Shown: piece after piece, positions 24,465 to 33,262 of the stretch
How positions within the stretch are numbered: position 1 is the first letter of the stretch
Layout: every line of letters begins with the position of its first letter
DNA from: Palsa-504 sp963839095
GTDB taxonomy: Bacteria > Actinomycetota > Actinomycetes > Streptosporangiales > Streptosporangiaceae
NCBI GenBank assembly: GCA_963839095.1
Contig: CAWIUF010000013.1
Coordinates: 117,581-181,580, forward strand
Length of the DNA: 64,000 nt
Direction: 5' to 3'
Translations under genes and position numbers: made by a program
Notes under the pieces: generated by a model
The model's database searches: none
What the model was told of the DNA's origin: nothing
Seen by the model: only the letters and a program-made list of their open reading frames with translations

Positions 24465-25754
24465 TCACCGAGGTGGCCGCACACCGTCCGGGATTGGCTC
24501 CTCGGTATCGGTGGCGGGCACACGCGGGAGCGGCAGGCGGATCGTGAACGTGCTCCCGCGGCCTTCGGCGCTCTCCACTGCGATGGTGCCGTTGTGGGCT
24601 GCCACGATGGCCTTGGTGATGGTCAGCCCCAGCCCGGTGCCCGGGATCTCCTGTCGCCTGACAATCGCGGTGCGGTAGAAGCGCTCGAAGACCCGCTCCT
24701 GGTCGGCGGCGGGGATTCCGACACCGGTGTCGGAGACAGCGAGCACTACCTGGTCTCCTTCGCTCCCGAGCCGGACCTCGACCCTCCCTCCGTCCGGGGT
24801 GAATTTCACGGCGTTGGACAGAAGGTTGGCGAGTAGCTGGGCGATGCGCGTGAGGTCGACGGAGAGGACGGGAATGGCGGTGACAGTGAGCGCCAAGTCG
24901 ATGTGCTTGCGCTCAGCCTCGGGCCGCAGCTCTTCCACCGCGTGGGCGGCGATGTCGGCCAGGTCTGCGTGACGGAACTCCATCGCCAGCTTTCCCGACT
25001 GGATCTGGGACAGCAATTGCAGATCCCCGACCAGACGCAGGAGGCGCTGCGCGTTCCGTTCGATCACCTCGGCGCATCGTTCGGCGTCCGGCCCGCTCAT
25101 CCCCTCCTCCCGCAGGATCTCGACGTAACCAAGGATCGACGCCAGCGGCGTCCGAAGCTCGTGTGAGACCAGGCCGACGAACTCGTCCTTCATCCGGTCC
25201 AGCGCGCTGAGGCTCTCGTTCTGGGCTCTCAGCTGGAGAGCCTGCTGAGCCGTCGTATTCTCCGCTTGGATCAGCGCCGTGACATCGCGGGAGATCCCGA
25301 AGGTGCCAATGATCCGGCCGCTGGGGTCCCGGAGCGGCATCTTCGTGGTCGACACCCAGGTGTCCGTCCGGCCGCCGTAGGTCTCCAGCTCCACCTTTCC
25401 TACGATTGGCTCACCCGTGCGAATAATCTGCTGTTCGTCCCGAAGGGCAGCGGAGGCGTGCTCGTCGCTGAAAACATCGAAGTCCGTCTTCCCGATCAGA
25501 TCGTTCGCGGCACGGTCAGGGGCGTATGCGGCGATCCAGCCCGCGCTGATCAAGAGGAACCGGCTCAGCAGGTCCTTGAAGTACACCCGCTCCCCGGTAG
25601 CGGACAGCAGGTTGCTCATGCAAGTGAGCTCAAGCTCGCGCTGTGACTCACTGCTCTTCTGCCTCGGTGCGGGCAGCCTGACCTTGTCCATTGCGCCCCC
25701 GAAAGATTGAAGCAGTCGCGGGCCCCCTGGACTTAGGGCCACGACCTCGGCCAT
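24465..25754 (-). CDS. Soluble PAS sensor histidine kinase
   Basis: A 429-residue kinase. A PAS domain spans ~60-160 (AAYAPDRAANDLIGKTDFDV, then GTFGISRDVTALIQAENTTA). The HisKA box is FVGLVSHELRTPLASILGYV with the phospho-acceptor His. The ATPase domain has the N box LLANLLSNAVKFTPDGG, G1 DTGVGIP and G2 GTGLGLTITKAI. There is no membrane segment, so the signal is sensed in the cytoplasm. An ATG at 25691 is an alternative start. It is divergent from a stand-alone receiver gene at 25882, its likely partner. Confidence 0.92.
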   Translation of the reverse strand: MAEVVALSPGGPRLLQSFGGAMDKVRLPAPRQKSSESQRELELTCMSNLLSATGERVYFKDLLSRFLLISAGWIAAYAPDRAANDLIGKTDFDVFSDEHASAALRDEQQIIRTGEPIVGKVELETYGGRTDTWVSTTKMPLRDPSGRIIGTFGISRDVTALIQAENTTAQQALQLRAQNESLSALDRMKDEFVGLVSHELRTPLASILGYVEILREEGMSGPDAERCAEVIERNAQRLLRLVGDLQLLSQIQSGKLAMEFRHADLADIAAHAVEELRPEAERKHIDLALTVTAIPVLSVDLTRIAQLLANLLSNAVKFTPDGGRVEVRLGSEGDQVVLAVSDTGVGIPAADQERVFERFYRTAIVRRQEIPGTGLGLTITKAIVAAHNGTIAVESAEGRGSTFTIRLPLPRVPATDTEEPIPDGVRPPR

Positions 25755-25769
25755 GATATCTTACTAAGA

Positions 25770-25785
25770 GTGATATATACATCAC
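25770..25785. promoter_or_regulatory. Inverted repeat between kinase and receiver genes
   Basis: GTGAT-ATATAC-ATCAC lies in the 127-base AT-rich gap between the divergent genes, 16 bases upstream of the kinase ATG. It may be an operator or overlap the promoter. Confidence 0.35.
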
Positions 25786-25881
25786 AGATAGTCTCAGCCA
25801 TCGCCGGTCAGCTAAGCCGCGAGTGACACAGGCATGGAGGCCGACCTCGCTCCGGCCGCGCCGAAACATCCGGAGGGAAAG

Positions 25882-26274
25882 ATGGCCACGATTCTTCTGG
25901 CCGAAGATGACGCCGATATCCGGTTGCTCGTGACCCTTAAGCTCACGCAAGCCGGTCACCAGGTCAGGGGATTCGGAGACGGCCTGTCCGCTGCGGCCAG
26001 CGCCCGCGAGCATCCGCCTGACCTCGCCGTCCTTGACATCATGATGCCCGGCATGTCCGGAATAGAGGTGTGCCGGGAACTCCGTAAGGATCCGGCCACG
26101 GCGAGAATTCCAGTCATCCTCCTGACGGCCCTGGCGCGGGAGACTGACATTACGGACGGATTGGCCGCGGGAGCCGACGACTATATCGTCAAGCCGTTCA
26201 GTCCGCGCGAATTCACGATTCGCGTCAACGCGGTGCTGGCCCGAGTTCAGGCGGGGGCTCTGGGCCCGGAGTGA
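25882..26274 (+). CDS. Single-domain response regulator (CheY-like receiver)
   Basis: A 130-residue receiver with acidic pocket ILLAEDDADIRLL, phospho-acceptor Asp52 in LAVLDIMMPGMSG, Thr82 in VILLTALARE and Lys104 in DDYIVKPFSP. The start ATG 25882 has a GGAGGG site 5 bases upstream and was chosen over an in-frame ATG at 25834. There is no output domain, so it must act by protein contact or pass phosphate on. The divergent PAS kinase is the likely partner. Confidence 0.92.
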   Translation: MATILLAEDDADIRLLVTLKLTQAGHQVRGFGDGLSAAASAREHPPDLAVLDIMMPGMSGIEVCRELRKDPATARIPVILLTALARETDITDGLAAGADDYIVKPFSPREFTIRVNAVLARVQAGALGPE

Positions 26275-26280
26275 CTTCGC

Positions 26281-26365
26281 CCAGCCGAGCCCGCCGGGAC
26301 CAACCCGCTCGACCCGCCGCCCCACGAATTCAACGTCTGGGCCGGACCCGCAGGCGGGTGGTCTG
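26281..26365 (+). pseudogene. rbpA-like fragment with internal deletion
   Basis: The plus strand matches the two ends of the second half of the RbpA-like gene. PAGTNPLDPPP corresponds to PAGTDPLDPPP, and EFNVWAGPAG to EFSVWAGARG. The ~110 bases between are missing, and they are the part found at 32838-32978. It sits just beyond the response regulator stop. Confidence 0.6.
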
Positions 26366-26377
26366 ATCCCGGCAGGC

Positions 26378-26856
26378 TCAGGGTCTGGCCCGCAGCGTGC
26401 TTCCTGGCCGAGCCGGCCGTCGTCGCCGATGGCGGCCAGGACGGGAGGCAGCCCCTCGCTGAGCATCTTGCGACGGACACGCCCGAGCAACAGGGACATG
26501 AACACTCCCCCGATGCCGTGGAACCCGGTGTGTTCCCAGGTCAGACGAGTGCCGCCCGGGATTTCGGCGAGGATGCTGGTGACCACGGTCGGCTGGTCGG
26601 TCTCCTTGTTCCGCCAGTCGTAGCGCAGCAGCGTGGGCTCGCGGACGGCGAGGACCTCGCACCGGACGACGCCGTCCCAGCCCGGGAACGGCTTGCCGAT
26701 GAACCTGAACCTGGTCCCCACCTCGGCCCTGAACCCTTCGGGCCGCCCTCCCTGCCCCGTGGACGTCCACAACGGGACCAGGGCCGGGTCGGTCAGGGCG
26801 CGCCAGACCGTGATGACCGGGTACGGGTAGTCGCGGGTGATGCGGATCTCGCTCAC
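26378..26856 (-). pseudogene. SRPBCC (AHSA1-type) protein with 3' frameshift
   Basis: GTG 26856 has a GAGGAG site 6 bases upstream. It opens SEIRITRDYPYPVITVWRAL, a typical AHSA1 start, followed by PGWDGVVRCEVLAVREPTLL, RLTWEHTGFHGIGGVFMSLL and GLPPVLAAIGDDG. Near 26413 the natural tail (RPGSTLRARP-stop at 26378) is one base out of frame. As sequenced, the frame reads on for 400 codons into antisense of the response regulator. A lost C (CTCCGG to CTCGG) explains it. Such proteins bind hydrophobic ligands and are often paired with a divergent regulator; here it is the TetR at 26950. Confidence 0.7.
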
Positions 26857-26885
26857 GGTTGCTCCTCAAGGTCATTAACGATTCC

Positions 26886-26914
26886 GTGACTAAAAAAATA
26901 CTGTGACTAAAAAA
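26886..26914. promoter_or_regulatory. Two GTGACTAAAAAA repeats between SRPBCC and TetR genes
   Basis: GTGACTAAAAAA occurs at 26886-26897 and 26903-26914, 17 bases apart, in the divergent promoter region. A third copy lies at 14896. Tandem spacing by about one and a half helical turns fits cooperative regulator binding, possibly by the adjacent TetR protein. Confidence 0.4.
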
Positions 26915-26949
26915 CTTTAGCAACTATAAAATCGTATTATGCTGGCGTC

Positions 26950-27558
26950 ATGAACGGGCAGCTGCCGGACTGGACGCCGGGCGGGGTGTCGGAGAAGACG
27001 GTCTTCAACTACTTCGCGGTCAAGGAAGCCCTCGTCATGGACCGCCTGGAGGCTACGCTGGCCGCGCTGCCCGCCGGACTCTCCGATCCCGCGCGCACGC
27101 CCGTCCAAGCGGCGCTGGCGGTCCTCGACCAGGAACTGAGGGCCATGACCGGCCTGCTCGCCGCCCACGAGGACCCCAGCCGGGCCCGCGAGGCCTTCCG
27201 CCGGTTCGGCGACCTGATCCGCGCCACCCCCGCGCTGCGCGCCTACCAGGCCGACATGACTGACCAGGCAGCTTTGGCGGCCGCGGAGGTCCTGGCCGCG
27301 CGGGCGGGAATGACCGCAGGCGACCCCGAGCCCCAGATCGCGGCCCGGGCGCTGCTCGGGCTGTGGCGCGTGCAGGCCGACAGCCTGCGCAGGCACCTGG
27401 ACCGCGCGGCCACCCCGGCGCTGTTGCACGAGCTGGTGACAGCCGATGTCTCCCGCGCCGCCCGGCTCATCGACACCGGGCTGCGCGCGTTCGTCGCTCC
27501 GCGTGACCGGCCGCCGGTCGCGGCCAGTCGTCCCCCGGGCGCCCGGCCTGAGCCCTAG
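26950..27558 (+). CDS. TetR-family regulator lacking the first part of its HTH
   Basis: A 202-residue frame from ATG 26950. It begins MNGQLPDWTPGGVSEKTVFN and YFAVKEALV, where VSEKTVFNYF is the recognition-helix end of a TetR DNA-binding domain. The usual ~30 residues before it (helices 1 and 2) are absent. The ligand domain (~residues 50-185) looks intact (RFGDLIRATPALRAYQADMT, LHELVTADVSRAARLIDTGL). DNA binding is probably lost. Its stop overlaps the stop of the convergent binding-protein gene by 4 bases. Confidence 0.75.
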   Translation: MNGQLPDWTPGGVSEKTVFNYFAVKEALVMDRLEATLAALPAGLSDPARTPVQAALAVLDQELRAMTGLLAAHEDPSRAREAFRRFGDLIRATPALRAYQADMTDQAALAAAEVLAARAGMTAGDPEPQIAARALLGLWRVQADSLRRHLDRAATPALLHELVTADVSRAARLIDTGLRAFVAPRDRPPVAASRPPGARPEP

Positions 27559-28574
27559 CCCACGTCGACCTGGTGCGAGGAGCCGCAGCGCGGGTTCACG
27601 AACTGGCGTACGACCGGGTTGTTCAGGTTCGACTTGGTGACGAACACGGCGCCGGTGTTCTCGTTCCCCGGGTGACCCTGATGACGCAGGAGCTCGACCG
27701 CCGCGCGCACGCCGTCGTAGCCCATCCGGAACGGGTCCTGGGAGACCAGCCCGTAGACGAGTCCCTCCTTCACGCCGGTGACCTCGTCCGGCGAGGTGTC
27801 CCACCCGACGATCTTGACCTTGCCCGCGCGGTGGGCGATCCGGACCGCCTCGACCGCGCCGATGTCACTCGCCTCGTTGGCCGCGAAGATGCCCTTGAGA
27901 CCGGGATGGGCGGTGAGGATGTTCGAGGTCACGGTCAACGCGGTGTTGTAGTCGTTCTGGCTGTACTGGATGCCGACCAGGTGCAGCTTCGGATAGCGCT
28001 TGAGCCCCTCCTGGAAGCCCTGCACCCGCTGGTCGTTCGTCTGCGAGCCGGCGTGGAAGGCGACGATCGCCACCTGGCCGCCGGCCGGGCCGATCGCCTT
28101 GGCCAGCTGGGCGGCGGCGAGCTTGGCGCCGCTGATGTTGTTCGTCTCGATCAGCGGGACATCGCGGGGCTGCGGAGTGGTCCCCGAATCGATCGAGACG
28201 ACCTTGATCCCGGCTTTGGTCGCGCTCGCCGAGACCTCGCTCATGGCGGTGCTGTCGGTGGCCGCGTACACCAGGCCGTTCACGCCCTGCGCGATGTAGT
28301 TGTTCAGGAGGTTCAGCTGACCGACCACGTCGGTCTCGTCGGTGACGCCGTTCCAGGTGACCTTGACGCCGCGCAGCTGCGATTGCGCGCATACCGCGCC
28401 GGCATGCACCTTCGACCAGTAGTCGAGGCCGACCGACTTCGGTATCACCGCGATGTGGATCGGCGGGCTCTGCTGCAGGGTGATCTTGGCATTGTGATCC
28501 GTGACCGCGCCGCATCCCGACACCGCGACCGCGAGCGGGAGGATGGCCGCCCAGATGACGCTACGCAGCCGCAT
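27555..28574 (-). CDS. Ribose-type ABC transporter substrate-binding lipoprotein
   Basis: About 339 residues from ATG 28574 with a GGGGAG site; lipobox VAVSGC follows a short signal. The periplasmic-binding domain has IHIAVIPKSVGLDYWSKVHA, NNYIAQGVNGLVYAATDSTA, IKVVSIDSGTTPQPRDVPLI and IVGWDTSPDEVTGVKEGLVY. These fit the RbsB/sugar-binding type 4 family. It overlaps the 3' end of the permease gene by 14 bases, so it is the third gene of the ATPase-permease-binding protein operon. The sugar is unknown. Confidence 0.9.
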   Translation of the reverse strand: MRLRSVIWAAILPLAVAVSGCGAVTDHNAKITLQQSPPIHIAVIPKSVGLDYWSKVHAGAVCAQSQLRGVKVTWNGVTDETDVVGQLNLLNNYIAQGVNGLVYAATDSTAMSEVSASATKAGIKVVSIDSGTTPQPRDVPLIETNNISGAKLAAAQLAKAIGPAGGQVAIVAFHAGSQTNDQRVQGFQEGLKRYPKLHLVGIQYSQNDYNTALTVTSNILTAHPGLKGIFAANEASDIGAVEAVRIAHRAGKVKIVGWDTSPDEVTGVKEGLVYGLVSQDPFRMGYDGVRAAVELLRHQGHPGNENTGAVFVTKSNLNNPVVRQFVNPRCGSSHQVDVG

Positions 28575-29655
28575 CGGAACTCCCCGGCTGAGCATCCTCG
28601 CCCTTACCCTGTTCGCCGGCGGTCCGGCGCCCGTGCTGCTGCTCGGTCGCGGCGGCCAGCCGCCGGCGGCGGACCTGATCCCACCACACGGCCAGCCAGA
28701 TGATCACCCCGATGATCACCTGCTGGTAGTACTGGGTCAGGTTCAGCAGCACGGCGCCGTTGGTGATCACCGTCATCAGGAAGGCCCCGATCAGCGTGCC
28801 GCCGATCGTGCCCACGCCGCCGAAGAGGCTGGCCCCGCCGATCACGCAGGCGGCGATCGCGTTGAGCTCCAGGCCGATGCCGTAGTTCGGCTGCCCGGAG
28901 TGCACGAGCGAGGCCGCGATCATGCCGCCGAACCCCGCCAGCGCGGCCGAGATCATGTACACCGCCAGCTTGTAGCGGTTGATCGGGATGCCGGACAGCC
29001 GGGCCGCCTGCTCGTTGGAGCCGATGGCGTACGCGTAGCGTCCGAGCTTGGTGCGGCTCAGGATCAGGTAGGCGGCGACCGCGATCACGATCAGGTACAG
29101 CAGCGGCAGCGGGAACGGCCCGATCTGGCCCTCCCCGAACAGCCGGAAGCCCGACGGCAGGCCGTACACCGCGTTCTCGCCGCCGACGATGAAGGTCAGC
29201 CCGCGGGCCACCCCGAGCATGCCGAGCGTGGCGATGAACGGGGGCAGCCCCATCTGCGTGATGAGCACTCCGTTCACCAGGCCGACGGCCGCGCCGACGA
29301 GGACCCCGACAATGATCCCGACGATGATCGGCAAGCCGGCGTTGGCGATCGCCATCGTGCCGAGCACCCCGCTGAGCCCCGCGACCGATCCGACCGAGAG
29401 GTCGATCCCGGCGGTCAGGATGACGAACGTCATCCCCACCGCGACGATCGCCACGATCGAGACCTGGACGCCGATGTTGAACAGGTTGTTCGAGGTCAGG
29501 AAGTAGGGCGAGGCGAAGCTCAGCGCGACGAACACGACGACGAGCACCGCGGCCGCGGCGAGCTGCGACACGACGTCGCTCATCCGGCTGCGGACCGCCT
29601 CGGGCACCCGCGGCGTCGTCACCGACCGTGGCTGGGTTCCGGTGCCGGTGCTCAT
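28561..29655 (-). CDS. Ribose-type ABC transporter permease
   Basis: A 364-residue membrane protein from ATG 29655. Family motifs: TLTSNNLFNIGVQ-like start, VAVGMTFVILTAGIDLSVGS, LVNGVLITQMGLPPFIATLG, YAIGSNEQAARLSGIPINRY and LNAIAACVIGGASLFGGVGT (the EAA-like loop that contacts the ATPase). About ten membrane helices. The start codon overlaps the ATPase stop as ATGA, giving translational coupling. The charged C-terminal tail (~35 residues) overlaps the next gene start. Confidence 0.93.
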   Translation of the reverse strand: MSTGTGTQPRSVTTPRVPEAVRSRMSDVVSQLAAAAVLVVVFVALSFASPYFLTSNNLFNIGVQVSIVAIVAVGMTFVILTAGIDLSVGSVAGLSGVLGTMAIANAGLPIIVGIIVGVLVGAAVGLVNGVLITQMGLPPFIATLGMLGVARGLTFIVGGENAVYGLPSGFRLFGEGQIGPFPLPLLYLIVIAVAAYLILSRTKLGRYAYAIGSNEQAARLSGIPINRYKLAVYMISAALAGFGGMIAASLVHSGQPNYGIGLELNAIAACVIGGASLFGGVGTIGGTLIGAFLMTVITNGAVLLNLTQYYQQVIIGVIIWLAVWWDQVRRRRLAAATEQQHGRRTAGEQGKGEDAQPGSSDAAA

Positions 29656-31154
29656 GCGACCGTCCTTTCCATCCCCGACGCGAGCGCCATGATGCGCTCC
29701 TCGTCGAACTCCTCCCTGGTCAGCTCCCCCACCGTCCGGCCGTCGCGCACGACGACGATCCGGTCGCACATGTTGGTCAGCTCCGGCAGGTACGAACTGA
29801 TCAGGACGATCGCCCGTCCCTGGCTGGCGAGCTCGCCCATCAGCTTGAAGATTTCCGCCTTGGCACCGACATCGATGCCGCGGGTGGGCTCGTCGAAGAA
29901 CAGCACGCGCGCCTGCGTCTGCAGCCACTTGGCCACGACGACCTTCTGCTGGGTCCCGCCCGACAGCGACTCCACCGCGCGCCGCAGCGACGGGGTACGG
30001 ATGTCGAGCTCATCGCGGCGCGCCTGCGCGATCCGGTGCTCGGCCCGGCGGTCGATCCAGATGCCCGGCCCGGGCACGTCGGCCAGCGTCACGTTCTGCT
30101 CGACCGAGAGCTGCATCGCGAGGCCCTCGCCCTTACGGTCCTCGGTCAGGTAGCCGATGCCGGCGCCGATCGCGTCCCGGGGCGACTTCAGGTGCAGCGG
30201 CTGGCCGTCGAGCTCGATCCGGCCGGACGAGATCGGGTCGGCCGCGAACACCGCCCGGGCCAGCTCCGTCCGGCCCGCGCCGACCACGCCGGCCAGGCCG
30301 AGTATCTCGCCCGCGCGCACGTCGAACGAGCAGTCCAGCAGGACGCCCGGCCGGGTCACCCCGTCGGCGCGCAGCACCACCTCGCCGAGCTCGCAGGGCT
30401 GCTTCGGGTAGAGGTTGTCGATCTGGCGGCCCACCATCAGCGCCACCAGCTTGGCCTCGTCGAACTCGTCCTGGCCGAGCGTCTCGATGACCGCGCCGTC
30501 CCGCATGACGGTCACCCGGTCGGCGATCCGGACGATCTCCTCAAGGCGGTGCGAGATGTAGAAGATCGCGATCCCGTCGTTCTTCAGCTGCTCGATCAGG
30601 CGGAACAGGTCGTCGATCTCGGCCTCGGTCAGGGTGGCGGTGGGCTCGTCCATGATCACGACGCGGGCGTCGATGGCCAGCGCCTTGGCGAGCTCGACGC
30701 GCTGCTGCTCGGCGACGGACAGGCTCGAGACGCGCCGTCCCGGGTCGATGTCCAGCCCGGCCCGTTCGAGCAGGTCCCGCGCTCTGCGCTTCTCGGCGCC
30801 GCGCACGATCAGGCCCATCCGGCTGTCCTCCCGGCCCAGCGCCAGGTTCTCGGCCACGGTGAGATGAGGCGCGAGCGCGAACTCCTGATGCACCATCGCG
30901 ATCCCGAGCCGCTGGGCATGGCGCGGATTGCGGAACCTGACCGGCTTGCCCGCGACCAGGATGGTTCCCTCGCTGGGCTTCTCGACCTGGGAGAGCAGCT
31001 TCATCAGCGTCGACTTGCCCGCGCCGTTCTCGCCCGCGATCGCGTGCACCTCGCCGGGGCGGATGTCCAGGCTAACGCGGTCGAGCGCCTGCACCCCGGG
31101 GAAGCGTTTGCTCACGCCGCGGACTTCGACCACCGGCTTACGCTCATCGCTCAT
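29652..31154 (-). CDS. Sugar ABC transporter ATPase with two ATP-binding domains (RbsA-like)
   Basis: A 500-residue protein of the RbsA/MglA type. The N-terminal domain has Walker A GENGAGKST, signature LSVAEQQRVELAKAL and Walker B VVIMDEPTATLTEAEI. The C-terminal domain has the usual degenerate Walker A GVVGAGRTEL, signature LSGGTQQKVVVAKWL and FFDEPTRGIDVGAK. The first signature is LSVAEQQ instead of LSGGQ, which is normal in this family. ATG 31154 has an AGGAG site. It is first of a three-gene operon, 61 bases downstream of a membrane protein gene on the same strand. Confidence 0.94.
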   Translation of the reverse strand: MSDERKPVVEVRGVSKRFPGVQALDRVSLDIRPGEVHAIAGENGAGKSTLMKLLSQVEKPSEGTILVAGKPVRFRNPRHAQRLGIAMVHQEFALAPHLTVAENLALGREDSRMGLIVRGAEKRRARDLLERAGLDIDPGRRVSSLSVAEQQRVELAKALAIDARVVIMDEPTATLTEAEIDDLFRLIEQLKNDGIAIFYISHRLEEIVRIADRVTVMRDGAVIETLGQDEFDEAKLVALMVGRQIDNLYPKQPCELGEVVLRADGVTRPGVLLDCSFDVRAGEILGLAGVVGAGRTELARAVFAADPISSGRIELDGQPLHLKSPRDAIGAGIGYLTEDRKGEGLAMQLSVEQNVTLADVPGPGIWIDRRAEHRIAQARRDELDIRTPSLRRAVESLSGGTQQKVVVAKWLQTQARVLFFDEPTRGIDVGAKAEIFKLMGELASQGRAIVLISSYLPELTNMCDRIVVVRDGRTVGELTREEFDEERIMALASGMERTVA

Positions 31155-31215
31155 GGCAACTCCTGAGCTCGCTCCCTACGGCCCGGAAACCGACCTCTTT
31201 CCCCCAGCGGTGACC

Positions 31216-32835
31216 TCAAACGGGTCCGGGTAAATTCGGTCTCGGCGAGATCCGCTGGAGCAGGTTGGCCCGGTAGACCAGGACCAGCCAGCTGGCCACC
31301 CGGTAGGTCGCGGCTGGCTGGCCGAGGAATTGCTCGAAATCGGCCGCCGGGTACCGGCCGTCGGAGTCGGCGACCGCGAACGTGGCGTCGTACCGGGACG
31401 CGTTGTACCACAGCGCGTTCGTCTCCCAGCCGGGCGCACAGATATTCAGGCCGGGGTGTCCGTCGAAGTTCCGGTACAGGTCAACCGCGCGGATCCGGAC
31501 CCGGTTGCCCGACTGCAGCGTGACGACCGAGGCATCCCAGTACCCGGCGATGCCGTACGTGAGCCCGTGCGCCTCAAGCCACCCGGCCAGCGGCGCCGAG
31601 GCCGGGCTCATGGGCGGTCGCGTGGCCGCGGTGGCGAGGGACAGCAGCGCGATCAGCCCGGTGGCGGCGACCGCGGCGACGGCCCGCGGCATCGCGGTGA
31701 TCCGGGCGGGCACCAGGGCCCGCGCCGCGAGCACCGCCCCGCACGGCACCACCACGGCTACTTCACGGTAGCGGCCGGGCGATGGCATCACGGAGATCAG
31801 GTACATGCCGACGTTGAAGACGATCGTGGCGAACAGCAGCTGCTCGGCCCGGCTGGCCCGGCGCCAGGTCCAGATCACCCGGGCCAGGCCGAATAGCGCG
31901 GCCAGCAGGCAGATCAGCCCGAAAGCGGTACCGGCGCCGCCCAGCCTGGTGTCCGGCCTGGCGACCGAACCGAAAAGGACGCGGACGTTCAGCCAGATCA
32001 GCGACGCGTGCCGGGGCCATAGCCCCGGCGCGGAGAACCGCGTCTGCGGCGGGACCATCACGAACGCGCCGACATGGACCATCGCCGCCCGGAGCACCAA
32101 CTCCAGCGGCACGGATATGACCGCGGCGGCCACGAGCGCCGCGTCGCCGGAGCGGAGCTTCCGCGCGGCCAGCGCGCGATAGCCGCAGACCAGGACGACG
32201 GCCGGCACCGCGACATAGCGGACGGTGAGGTCGCTGAGCTGGCCGGCGCACAGGATCAGGCAGGCCAGCGGCGCCGTGACCGGCCGGTCCGGCACGCGGT
32301 CGATGAGCAGGAAGGACAGCAGCAGGAACAGCGAGGTCCCGATGTGGTCGGGTTCCTCTAGCAGCGCCAATATGGGCGGCCCGGCCAGCAGCGGCGCGGC
32401 CAGCACCGCGACGACGACCGCGCCGCGAACCGCCCTGGCCGGGCCGCGGCTGCTGGTCACGGCCAGGGCCACGGCGCAGGCCGCGACGATCAGGTACGTC
32501 AGCGCCGAACCAATGTGGGCGGCCAGGTTGCCCACCCCGAACAGCAGCTGGACGATCCCGTTCAGCGGCAGCTCGAAGGCGTAAAAAGTCGCGTCGCCAA
32601 GGATCCAGCCGTGCAACATCAGGTGACCGTGCGCCAGGTCCCACGCCTGCAGTGCGCTGTTCGCGCCGTCCGAATTCACTCGCTCGCCGAACGAGATCCG
32701 CAGGAAGAACGGGAATAGCACCAGGCCGCCGGCGACCCACGCCGCCACGGCCTGCCACCGGCGCGCCGCCGGACGCGGGCCCGGATTTTCCTCCGGCTGA
32801 AGCGGGGTCTGCACGTCCACTAGTTTCCGAACCAC
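31216..32835 (-). CDS. Multi-pass membrane protein, possibly GT-C glycosyltransferase-like
   Basis: About 540 residues from GTG 32835 (another GTG at 32820 is possible). A short cytoplasmic start is followed by about ten hydrophobic helices (VAAWVAGGLVLFPFFLRISF, LTYLIVAACAVALAV). The first loop has VNSDGANSALQAWDLAHG with an acidic residue placed as in GT-C glycosyltransferases. A soluble C-terminal domain of ~140 residues follows (GYWDASVVTLQSGNRVRIRA, NICAPGWETNALWYN). I cannot name the family; a lipid-linked sugar transfer role is a guess. It may be co-transcribed with the ABC transporter downstream. Confidence 0.6.
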   Translation of the reverse strand: MVRKLVDVQTPLQPEENPGPRPAARRWQAVAAWVAGGLVLFPFFLRISFGERVNSDGANSALQAWDLAHGHLMLHGWILGDATFYAFELPLNGIVQLLFGVGNLAAHIGSALTYLIVAACAVALAVTSSRGPARAVRGAVVVAVLAAPLLAGPPILALLEEPDHIGTSLFLLLSFLLIDRVPDRPVTAPLACLILCAGQLSDLTVRYVAVPAVVLVCGYRALAARKLRSGDAALVAAAVISVPLELVLRAAMVHVGAFVMVPPQTRFSAPGLWPRHASLIWLNVRVLFGSVARPDTRLGGAGTAFGLICLLAALFGLARVIWTWRRASRAEQLLFATIVFNVGMYLISVMPSPGRYREVAVVVPCGAVLAARALVPARITAMPRAVAAVAATGLIALLSLATAATRPPMSPASAPLAGWLEAHGLTYGIAGYWDASVVTLQSGNRVRIRAVDLYRNFDGHPGLNICAPGWETNALWYNASRYDATFAVADSDGRYPAADFEQFLGQPAATYRVASWLVLVYRANLLQRISPRPNLPGPV

Positions 32836-32837
32836 CG

Positions 32838-32978
32838 CCGCCCCTGGTCGCGAGGTACATGGGCGAGAAGACCCACCTGGAGCGCATCCGCGAGCGGAGA
32901 ACCCCGGTCGAGGGCGACCGGCCGATGGCCGAATCACTGGCCCGGCGTCCAGCCTCGCGAGCGTGTCCTCGACATTAG
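32838..32978 (+). pseudogene. rbpA-like middle fragment
   Basis: The plus strand reads PPLVARYMGEKTHLERIRER, RTPVEGDRPMAESLARR, then unrelated residues to a stop at 32978. It matches the RbpA-like gene at ~22989-23098 at most bases. It lacks both ends, and its limits coincide with the part missing from the fragment at 26281-26365. It overlaps the 5' end of the membrane protein gene in antisense. Confidence 0.65.
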
Positions 32979-33067
32979 CCGGTGTCGGCGGCGATTAGGT
33001 CGAGGAGGGCCGGCGGCAGCCTTGAATCAAGAAAGCAACCGCCTCGTCTCATGGGAGAGCGATCATC

Positions 33068-33208
33068 ATGCCCGCCATCATCGCCCTGGTCCTGGTCGCC
33101 GTCGTGGCCCTGGCCGTCCTGCACATCCTGTTCTCCCCGTGGCTGCTGGTGGCCATCGCCATCGTGGCCTGGATCAAGTTCCGGCCGAGCCGCTCCCGCC
33201 AGCAGTAG
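33068..33208 (+). CDS. Small hydrophobic membrane protein
   Basis: A 46-residue protein, MPAIIALVLVAVVALAVLHI then LFSPWLLVAIAIVAWIKFRP and a short basic tail SRSRQQ. It has one long or two short membrane helices. GGGAGAG lies 8 bases before ATG 33068. Small hydrophobic proteins of this kind are common in actinomycetes and have no assigned function. Confidence 0.65.
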   Translation: MPAIIALVLVAVVALAVLHILFSPWLLVAIAIVAWIKFRPSRSRQQ

Positions 33209-33262
33209 CGTCGTTGACCGGCGCGCTTGACCCAGGCGGCATCGTGCGGCGAGGATCGTCGC

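Noticed and set aside
28501..31166. Two plus-strand open frames of 510-550 codons over the ribose-type ABC genes
   Set aside because: Antisense shadows of three well-conserved transporter genes; no domain motif in the plus frames.
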